Source of the DNA: Isoetes taiwanensis
Taxonomy: Eukaryota > Streptophyta > Lycopodiopsida > Isoetales > Isoetaceae
Direction: 5' to 3'
Assembly: GCA_021234155.1 (NCBI GenBank)
Contig: JAJEKV010000006.1
Location: forward strand, 27,103,003 to 27,167,002
DNA: 64,000 nt
Shown one piece after another: positions 38,869 to 47,800 of the stretch. The notes beneath the pieces were generated by a model. The model saw nothing but the letters and a program-made list of their open reading frames with translations, was not told the DNA's origin and did no database searches. How positions within the stretch are numbered: the first letter of the stretch is position 1; every line of letters begins with the position of its first letter. The translations under genes were made by a program, and so were the position numbers.

Positions 38869-39555
38869 GACATATTCAACAAAACTTGGACTTATTCAGA
38901 TTTAATAGATAGCACTTCAAGAATGCCATTATAAGAATATATATTGTTTAATACTTCTTGATTGTTATATTATTTATAAGTTTTAATTATGCAAGCTTAT
39001 CCTTAAGTTAAAACCTAACGGTTATCAAAGCATAAAATTGATTTCAAATTAACTTTCACTCGAATTTATCTAGAATTAGACATTTCAAGAATATAAAATT
39101 TCAATTTTCAGTGATTTAACAAATTTTTATATTTGACAATCATGATAATTTCTAAATGAAATATGATGGTTTGATAAGGATGACTTGAAACTATTATGAC
39201 AATTTCACAATTTATAAGCTTTAACACTTTTAAAAACACTTTATGAAAAGTTTTAATTTGAAATTAATTAAATGATAAAGTTAAGGTTTTAATTATAACT
39301 ATAAATCATTGAAGATATATTGAAAATTAATCAATAATAAGCTTTTCATTTTTTTGTTTTATTAAAGCATAAGTGTAATCATTTAATTAATTTCAGTCGA
39401 AAATTTTCTTTAGGTATTTTGAAAAATAACATTTAATTATACAGAGCTTTTCTTAGATGAAAATTTAATTGTAAATAGATGAAAGGGAAAATTAGTTTAG
39501 AAAGCAATTTTATACTTTAGTAACCATTATACTCTTGAGCTGCCCCATCTTTTTA
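38869..39555. other. AT-rich intron 2 segment with an LTR-like start and primer-binding-site-like word
   Basis: The stretch between the LINE 5' end and the LTR-independent intron end is absent from copy 3. In copy 1 its counterpart contains TGGTATCAAAGC (about 29711-29722), one base from the tRNA-iMet primer-binding site, about 160 bp after TGATGACATATTCAACAAAA. A short LTR remnant is possible. In copy 2 the same word reads GGTTATCAAAGC. No partner LTR was found. Confidence 0.3.
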
Positions 39556-41951
39556 TAAAGGCTTTGGCTCTTGAGCTGCCCCATCTTTTTATATTAGTGT
39601 TTAGGTTTGACATAGTTTAGAATTTGTTTAACTCTTGATTATGCAGGATAACCACGAGATTGAAATGATTGATTCAGTTGACAAACTACAATTGACAAAG
39701 GATAAGCCGATGGATGTAGACGCAATCAGGAAAATCAATAATGCCGTTGCAATTCCGGTGATTAGAAGTAAGACGTAAGTATATAATTTCTCTACTAATT
39801 CTTTATTTTTTTTATTTTTTATTATTGATTGATTTTTATTTCTTTCTTTTATGACTTTTATAGGGTGTCTCCACATGCACGCACAGAGCTCGGGTACCGT
39901 GACATCCATATAAATCTAATAAAAAATTTTGTGGATTTTACGGTTCCTGTGAAAAAGAAGGTGAAGACCGTGCTTAGATCCAACAAGAAGCAAAAAGTGG
40001 TGGCCAATGGCGATCACGAGGGATTATACTTGTCAATGCGGTGAATAATTTCTTTCTAAAAGGGGTCGTGGAGGAAGAAAGGAGCATTGACCTTGTTTGT
40101 TCATTCCCAGCTTAGAGGGAGATCTTGATCCGTATGGGATGGAGCTAAAATCTGAAGGTGACGGTGAGACTTACGAGGCGATTGCGGACAGGTATGAAAC
40201 GAAAGTGATGAGTCAAGATGAGAATGTTAATAACATTGTGATTATTGACATATTGACAGTTTGACATCAAAGTAATGGTTGTCGACAAACGAATTGAAGA
40301 CAACAATAATGTTATGACAAAGGGCATCGTGGAATGCAAAAAGGTATGAAAGCTTAGAATTCTTATACGACTAATTAATGTAATAATTATGAAAGTTTCT
40401 ATACATTGACAATGTTTTTTAAACATTACAATAATTTTGTATTTAAGATAAGTACCTAATAACTATAATAATTATTTAAAATTCAGGTAGTTAGTTCTGG
40501 GTGCTAGGACATGCCAAATTTCACTTGATAACTAACAAGGAATTAAATGCAGGACGATGACGCATTACCAGGTTCAATCGCCCAAGCAGCGAGCTATGCG
40601 AGAAATGCAGTCTTCCAGAACATGCAAAAAGGAAGATACTCCCCAATATATCTTGAAGATTTTTCAAAAACCAAATGGAAATATGGGATGTTGATTCCTT
40701 TTGGGATGGTGAACCTGAAAGGTGGAGAATTGGAGTCGTTTGAGTCAATCTAGTAAGTTATCATACACTCCTCTTTTTTTGAAAATATTTTTAAATAGCT
40801 TTTTTTCTTTCGATAATATTTTGGAATAAATGTGAGACTTGAATGAACCTTGATTCTGTGATAGTTCAAACTAGGTTAACATATTTGCTATCTATTTCCT
40901 AAACTACTTTACTTCATTCAATACTGTTAATGTACTGTTAATTCGTTAATTCTTTTATTGTAGTAAGGAAGACCGCTAATTCGTTAATTCTTTTATTATA
41001 GTGAGCAAGACAACGAGGAGACACTAACTCAAGCATTACGAGCTGCAACAACGAAGTTATACAGAGCCTATCCCGAAAATAAAAAATATCCCGATGGCGT
41101 ATACTTGTCTGGTGTGCTCTACATGGACCCAAAGGTATCTTTTTTTGTCATATTTTTAGTATTTGAAGCTTAGGGTTTAAACATGTTCAATAAATACTTT
41201 ATAGAGGCGAAAAACTTGCGCTTTCTTAAAACCGTCGTTTAATGTTAGCCTAATTGTGGAAAATTAAATAGAGAATTGTATTTAGTGCTTTTCGAAAAAT
41301 AGGGCGCGTTATTATGGTTAGGGGTTATTATGTTTAGGGAGTCTAACAGTTATGTTTAGTTTCGTTTTGTTTTTTTTTTTGCATTCTTACGAGCTTCAAT
41401 TTAAAAAAAAAAAAATAGGAGTATTACCTACCTCTTCAGAATGGCGAGAAGGCTGACGCATTGTTTAATCAAACGTGGCTGCATATAATTGCAGGAAAAC
41501 AGGCATGTCAACGGGCCGGTGCAAGATGTGGAAGCTTCGTTCACTTGTAAGAAATAATAATTATCAAGAGACTTACCATTTGTATTTGCAAGATAGTAAG
41601 TGCAGGAACTTCAAACCAACCCATGTTAATTATTTTTAATAGTTTTAGGTTTTCAAAAGATGCATTTTACTAAAATAGTCATTATCGTTACCTAAACCAA
41701 ATGTTAATTTGTAGTAGAGATAACCGTGATGTGTACCTTAAATGCTAAACTCTTGGTAGTTTTCTATTTGCAGTGGGTGAACAACGTAATATGAGCTAGA
41801 ACGAGACTCATAGTTCGTGGCACCATTTCTTCCATTTGTTTGACAAATGATCATTACTAACTTTTGGGTTGCTCAGGGGCAAACCCTTGCAACCGCAGTC
41901 ATTTAATGTACACAATATTGATAAACTAATGATTTTAATTTTATGCCCTTA

Positions 41952-42767
41952 TGTAGACATTGTAATGTATCATGGTGGAAGAAAGCTACCAAGACGAGTG
42001 GCAAGCTCTAAGAAAAATGACTAACTAGAGATGGGCGGACTATGGCTTATATAGAGAATGCCATGTCGACAACAGCGTCAAAGTGTGCCGTCGCAAGGTG
42101 CGATGTCATCATACACGTCGGCATATAGATCTAACACCCCTCCCGATGGCCGAACAACACGCAAACTCAAAACAAACACATATAGAAGACTCCGGCATAT
42201 GGAGTAGACTCATCCGAGAGAAGTAACCATGGCTGCCATGATATATTGGTCTTAAACATTATTTTTCTCGCCCCTGTACCATTCCCTTCGTTTGTCCTCT
42301 AATGCTTTGTTGAGAAGTACATGCCATTGCTTGAGCACTTAGATTTAATAAACCAAAACGCCCTCTTAAGACTTACGCATGCAAATCGGGGATGGAACAA
42401 GAGAGGAAATTGCAGACTACCATAAACTTGCATATCATCAAGTATATCATGGTTTGATCCTCCTGTTTTCATGCACCCATCTAAACCTATAACATGCTCT
42501 GTACACTTGGAGACTGTTAATAAGACATGTCCATTTTCATGTAAACAAGTGTAGTGAACTGCTAGGGAAATTCTGAAACATGCTTCATCCTCATAGGAAT
42601 AAAATCCCAAACAAATGGGACTGTTATCTTCTTCAGGTTTAGCATGTGGGCATGCAAATCTTCCATGAAAATCGACACAAACAGCATAAGATAGCTGCAT
42701 GTCAGATTTACTAACCATAGCAAATATAGATGATGAATCAGAAAACTCTTCATGTACATCTATCCAA
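41952..42767 (-). mobile_element. 3' part of the gag-only LTR element, triplication copy 2
   Basis: The LTR at 41952-42136 and the 3' third of the gag-like frame are cut at the junction. The join places ATG (42776-42778, minus strand) in frame with the truncated gene, leaving a 159-codon open frame down to 42299. Confidence 0.8.
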
Positions 42768-42995
42768 GGAAATTCCATGGCCCTTGATTAATGGTCCTTA
42801 AAAAAAAAATAGCAATAGAGCCATAATAGATGAACCTTAAAAAATAAATAAGTATATGTACGATGCATCACAAGATCCACAAATTGGTCAACACACCCTC
42901 CATCTTACATGATTTATAAACCTAGACATGTCACATAATTACAGCAGGTCAACATTCGAGCTTGCCAAGAACCACACTCATTGTATAAGGGAAAG

Positions 42996-43077
42996 ACATT
43001 CTGCTTGCAATTCTGGGCTGGAAAGCACTGAAGACGCGCGAGGCATGCTTTCCAGTCCAGAATTGCAAGCAGAAGGT
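42996..43077. repeat. Hairpin-forming inverted repeat, 31-bp arms
   Basis: Arms CTGCTTGCAATTCTGGGCTG... and ...CAGTCCAGAATTGCAAGCAG pair at about 29 of 31 positions around a 16-20 nt loop. It is present but damaged in copies 1 and 2 (near 24385 and 33716). Confidence 0.75.
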
Positions 43078-43126
43078 CTTTGGCATAACGTGAAGGCAGG
43101 TTAGATGCAATCCAGGCGGGCAAAAA

Positions 43127-43230
43127 CAGAGAATCGTGGGTAGAAACATCAGAATTGCAGGTAGAAACAACAGAATTCGGGGTAGAAACTTCAGAATTGC
43201 GGGTAAAAACTCAGATCCGTCGAGTAAAAG
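43127..43230. repeat. Short minisatellite, five units of 20-23 bp
   Basis: Units of the type CAGAATTGCAGGTAGAAACA. It recurs in copy 2 (about 33842-33950) and copy 1 (about 24508-24610). It produces spurious open frames with a repeating Phe-Leu-Pro peptide on the minus strand. Confidence 0.8.
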
Positions 43231-43538
43231 CAGAGAAGACTTTTTGCGCCCGTTCAAAATTTTTTAGGTTACATTCTTTAAAAGAAATATTGCCACGTGG
43301 CGCGTCGTGGTTGGCTCCATGGCCTGGATTGCATCTAACCTGCCTTTACGTATCATAGATGACATAAGATACACAAATGTTTACACCTACACTACTTCGA
43401 ATAGCACCATGTTTGATTTCCTTCATTTCATATTGTCCACTGAACTACTCTATTTATTGCCAACTAACTTGGCACTTCCGACCCTTTACTACAACATATC
43501 TATGACTCTGCCACTACATAGCCCTATAATCTTATTTA

Positions 43539-43914
43539 GGGGAGGGTCACCAATAGTGGACCATGGTCCAATAGTGGATCATGGTAAAATGGATCAATTT
43601 TGCCAATAGTGGCTCAACATTAATTTTTTATGTTAATCTCAACCATTGAATAAAGTGGGTAAAAAATGAGTTCAATCTTGATCATCCAATCTTGATCCAC
43701 ATTAGGGTATTTGAATGATCCATACTATTTTTAGATAGACCCATTTCATGTGGAGATTTCGTGGGCTATATGTACTCAGTTTTTTTCAAAAAAAATTTAT
43801 GGAATGCCTCGTACCATGGGCTTTTAAGCCATGCATTTTAATTGAAAAAAATATTTTACTTTCAATGTTTCTTTGTCCACTATTCTTAGGTGGTCCACTA
43901 TTGGTACACCCCCC
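43539..43914. mobile_element. MITE-like element of about 376 bp with terminal inverted repeats, copy 3
   Basis: The left end GGGGAGGGTCACCAATAGTG is the imperfect reverse complement of the right end CACTATTGGTACACCCCCC, extending inwards through GGACC/GGTCC. The word CCAATAGTGG or its complement recurs inside both ends (about 43552, 43569, 43602, 43876), the sub-terminal motif pattern seen in hAT- and Mutator-like MITEs. There is no coding capacity. Flanks (TTATTTA on the left, TATTACT on the right) do not define one clear duplication; TA or TATT are possible. The superfamily is not decided. Confidence 0.55.
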
Positions 43915-44226
43915 TATTACTTTTTTTCGTGTCTACTGCCTGCTTTGCTTCTCTAATACAAATTATGTCTTCTTCTACATTACACTTCTACTTCAAAATT
44001 TTTGTTCTTTGTACATGTACAACATTAATACGCCCAATTTCATTTCCATGCATACGGGTATGCAAACTTTGTGCACCATGTTTAATGTCAACTTCTTCTT
44101 GGTTTTCAAGTAGGCATTTTCCTCGTGCACACACCATTTCTTTTTGCATTTATCTTTGCTACTGTTGAGGGTAACAACTTGTTCCCTTTTTCAGAGAACG
44201 CAAATTTCAAACCTCTAAACTTCTGA

Positions 44227-44393
44227 AAACCCTAAACTAAAACTTTCGAAAGGTGAGGAGCCTGGTCCGTGATCTTTCTCGATCATCTTTCAGTTAAGGA
44301 TCATTGATGCATGCCCTTATGCAAAACTCGCATTTGGCCAATCTCAGTGCTTCTAATTCGCAAAACCAACAACTGAGCTTTGAACTTTAAATA
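44227..44393 (+). promoter_or_regulatory. Possible promoter of the copy 3 gene (telo-box, TATA-like)
   Basis: A telo-box, AAACCCTAA (44227-44235), and a TATA-like TTTAAATA (44386-44393) lie 650 and 490 bp before the proposed ATG. Telo-boxes occur in plant promoters of growth-related genes. No transcript evidence is available and the spacing is long, so this is weak. Confidence 0.2.
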
Positions 44394-44458
44394 GTAGCCC
44401 GTCGGCCTGTCGGATCGTTTATCAGGGATTTCTTTGATTTCACAGAAGGGAGCACAGA

Positions 44459-44612
44459 GTATTAGCTACATCCAAGTGTAGAGAGGCAATGTCCTCACGT
44501 TTTAATATTGTCCTCACATTTTGTATTCGCTGCATCCAATTGTAGAGGTAATGATTTCACGTTTTAGTATTGTCCTCACATTTTAGTATTAGCTGCATCC
44601 ACTTGTAGAGAG
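44459..44612. repeat. Minisatellite, 2.4 units of 63-64 bp
   Basis: Units starting GTATTAGCTACATCCAAGTG at 44459, 44523 and 44586 (partial), each with CCTCACATTTT at its end. The same array is at about 25847-25990 and 35177-35330 in the other copies. Confidence 0.85.
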
Positions 44613-44877
44613 CTATGTATTGTATGTACAGATGCATCAAATCAATGTCAAAGTCCTACAGACATGAAGCTATCAGAGAATGAATTTTTCTGAAGGTGGA
44701 GCAGAAGGCAAATCCTGTCCGTCTTGGAATACTGTCTCCATTTCCCATAGCATTGAAATGATATTTGTATGTAATAATACAATATGAGTGAGTTTCATCT
44801 AATCAATCTAAAGAATCTAAAGAGATGAGGCCTCTAGAATTGAGTCCAGTACTGCTGTTGCATGTATAGGATTTATC

Positions 44878-47800
44878 ATGTTGGCTGAAAACCCAGAAGG
44901 AAGCAAGAAACATGGGAAATCCAAGGTGGAAGTAAGCCAGCTGAAGATGGCAAAGAAACCAGAACTTAAGAAGTCGGAATAGAAGAAATCAGGAAAACAA
45001 GAGCAGAAGGAGAAACTGGAGATGAAGCAAACGGATAAACAGTCAAAGAAACGAGGGGCTATGGATGCCTTGAATGGTATTTCCTTTTTTTATTTCCTTA
45101 TTAATTTCATTCCGTTATGTTAAAATGAAGGAAGAATTTTTTTCAAAATGTTAATTGTGCTTATTCAAGCATGCATTTATGATTGGTTTTACTTAGATTT
45201 GAGAAGGTAATCTACATTAGAAAGATTTACCCATAGGGTCTGGTAATTTTGGAGATTTTGGGTTATGGTCAAGGATTAGGGGTCAAAGTGCAGCAAGGTT
45301 GGTGATTTGAATTAATATGGATTCCTTTACAGAGTCTGAAGAAGACGAAAAAATTGCTGGGTCATTTTTGAAACAGGTTGTGGCTGCGGTGAAACGTGCC
45401 ATAGGACTTGAAAAGGAGAAGAAAGTAGCCGAACTTAAATCTACGATGTTGGGACCATTTGCTATTCCTCCGAGCAAAACAGATCTTCAAGTCTTCCAGC
45501 TGAAAAATCCTTTCGTTGAACTTGTGGTAATTTTAGTAATTTCAAGTGTTTATAGTTTTTTTTTTTTTTTTTTTGCTAGACGGTTCGTTTATTAATTTGT
45601 TATAATGAAGTACATATAGAAAAAGAAAAGAAACGCCCCCAAGGGCATGAGCAAGAGCTCTCAGATTGGGCACTAGGCCCATTCCCAGAAAGCCCATATT
45701 TTTGGGCAGAAGAACATATGGCCGATCTCTTCCACATTACCACATTCCAAAGGGCAGCTCGTTTCATCCACGATTTTTCTTCGAAGCACCCAGGTTTTGG
45801 TGGCTAGACCACTTCGCCAAGTGAGCCACATAAACATCTGTATCTTCTTTGCACAGTGTGATTGCCAGCATTTCTTCAGCTGATTTACATAGACAGACCT
45901 AGGTAGATTAATCCTGGAAGACACCGCAGGAAGGTCATCATCGGATAGAGCTTTGTATACTGTGCTCACAGAGTATGAATTTTTGTTGTTTAGCAACCAG
46001 ATTTCCTCATGTCCTTCAACTCCTGACAGCATACTAATCTGGCTCATTATTTTATTGTAAACCATTATGTCTGAGCAGGTTCCCCCAATCATTACCTTGA
46101 CTTTAGTCCATGACCACCAGCAATTGTTTCCATATTCCACAGGTCCTTTAGGGAAGATATTCCGGCACATTCCCATTTTCTACAAATTCTTGGGTGTTGC
46201 AGAGCTAAAGGGTAATCCTCCTGGTTACTGACCATTGGGCTCCAAAAGATTGAGAGGTTCCCTGAATGCCATGTGGCTTGTGCTGGTCTGAAAACATCCT
46301 TAACTACCATCCAAGCTTCTAGAATTTTTCGCATAACTGGGGAAGTACCCGGTGCTACCTTGAAATCATTAAAGCATGCAGATTTGCAGGACAGTGACAG
46401 AGATGGCTTAGAGATTGGGCTTGCTTTGCCAAGCCAGTGCCTAATAAATTGAGATCCAAAATCTGCCTCCTGGTTAAGAGCATTCCATACCAGCTTGGAG
46501 ATAAGGGCTTGGGAGTGTGTTAACAGATCCTTGCTGCCTAATCCTCCAAGTGCCTTAGGTTTACATACTTCTGACCATGCTATTTTAGGTAGGCCTTGCC
46601 AGACAAACCCTCTTATAAACTGTTCCATGCGCTGGTACACATATTTGGGAGCTAGCAGCACTGAAGACACGTATATAAGCGAGCTGCTGAGTACACAATT
46701 AGCTATAGTGATCCGTCCTGCATTGAAAGGCCCTTGCTTGACCATAAATTTATTCTTTTTTTCAATTTATCAAGAAAAGTGTTCCATGTACCTGGAGGGA
46801 GAGCTCCCATTGCCAAGGGTAACCCTTTGCTTCCCCTTTTTTAATGACGTGCATTCCATAATCCAAAATCTGTCTAGGAGGTTGCTCAACATGCGGCCAA
46901 ATAATCGAGCATTTGCTGTTGTTCAAGCACACTCCAGTAAAGGTGCTGAAAGCTTTAATTGTCTCAAGGCAATTGTTGAAGCTGGAATCATCATATCTTA
47001 AGAATATAAATGTATCATCGGCAAACTGCTGTATGGTTAGCTGGCCCTGGGATGTAGAAGGAAGCTTGATCCCATTGATTTCATTGTTCTGAACTTTGGA
47101 CTGCACCAAGAGAGTCAGTACATTTGCTAGTAGGATAAAGATATAGGGGGCAAGGGGGCAGCCCTGCCTTACCCCTTTCCTAAGAGGGAAAAGTTCAGTT
47201 GGACTGCCATTTATGAGCACTGATGCAGAAGCTGACTTGTTGAGCCCCATGACCATATTTATGAATTTTCCCTCAAAACCTAGTTTGCCCATTACTTCCT
47301 TAACTGAATCCCATCTCACTGTATCGAAAGCTCGCTTAAAATCCAATTTGAGCATGATGCATTTTTGCTTACTCTGTTCAGCCCAATGCAGGCCTTCACA
47401 GGCAGCCAAATAATTTGATAGAACGTTTCTGCCTGATAAAAATGCTGACTGCTCCACCCTTATTATCTTGCACAAGATTGGCTTAAGGCGATTTGCAAGG
47501 AGCTTAGACATAAGCTTGTAGGTCGTATTTGTGAGCGCGATTGGACGCCATTCTTCAATGGCAGATGGCTTCTCCACCTTGGGGATTAAGGCAATGAAGC
47601 CAGTGGATAGTGAAGGGTTTCTAGAGTCTTTGAAAGGAAATGTTGGATGGGTCGTGCATTACCTTGGCACGAATGTCCCTCATTTCATCATAGAGTTGCA
47701 ATTTAGACTGCTGAAAGGCTTTGGCTCTTGAGCTGCGCCATCTTTTTATAAAGGCTTTGGCTCTTGAGCTGCCCCATCTTTTTATATTAGTGTTTAGGTT

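Larger units (their letters stand above)
35594..41780 (+). pseudogene. Copy 2 of the unrecognised nuclease-like gene
   Basis: Exons correspond to about 35594-35788, 36044-36236, 39647-39774, 39864-40040, 40111-40191, 40260-40343, 40553-40752, 41002-41134, 41495-41546 and 41774-41780. Exons 3, 7 and 8 are fully open and close to copy 3. Exons 1, 2, 4, 5 and 9 carry small changes, again concentrated at CAG/CTG sites: the exon 2 acceptor ACAG reads ACGT, and the exon 4 end GCAG reads GCGG. The TAG in exon 1 is present. Exon 7 has Asp, Gly and Leu where copy 3 has Gly, Asp and Val, which is real divergence. It may be functional once the sequence is corrected, but I call it pseudogene as given. 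Confidence 0.55.
33487..42767. repeat. Triplication copy 2 (9,281 bp)
   Basis: Nearly identical to copy 3 outside CAG/CTG sites. It keeps the 425-bp and 690-bp segments that copy 3 lacks. Real divergence is also present: exon 7 differs from copy 3 by three amino acids, all shared with copy 1. Confidence 0.9.

Noticed and set aside
40145-40426. 93-codon minus-strand frame (and similar at 48406-48630)
   Set aside because: It runs antisense over introns and exons of the nuclease-like gene and has no domain.
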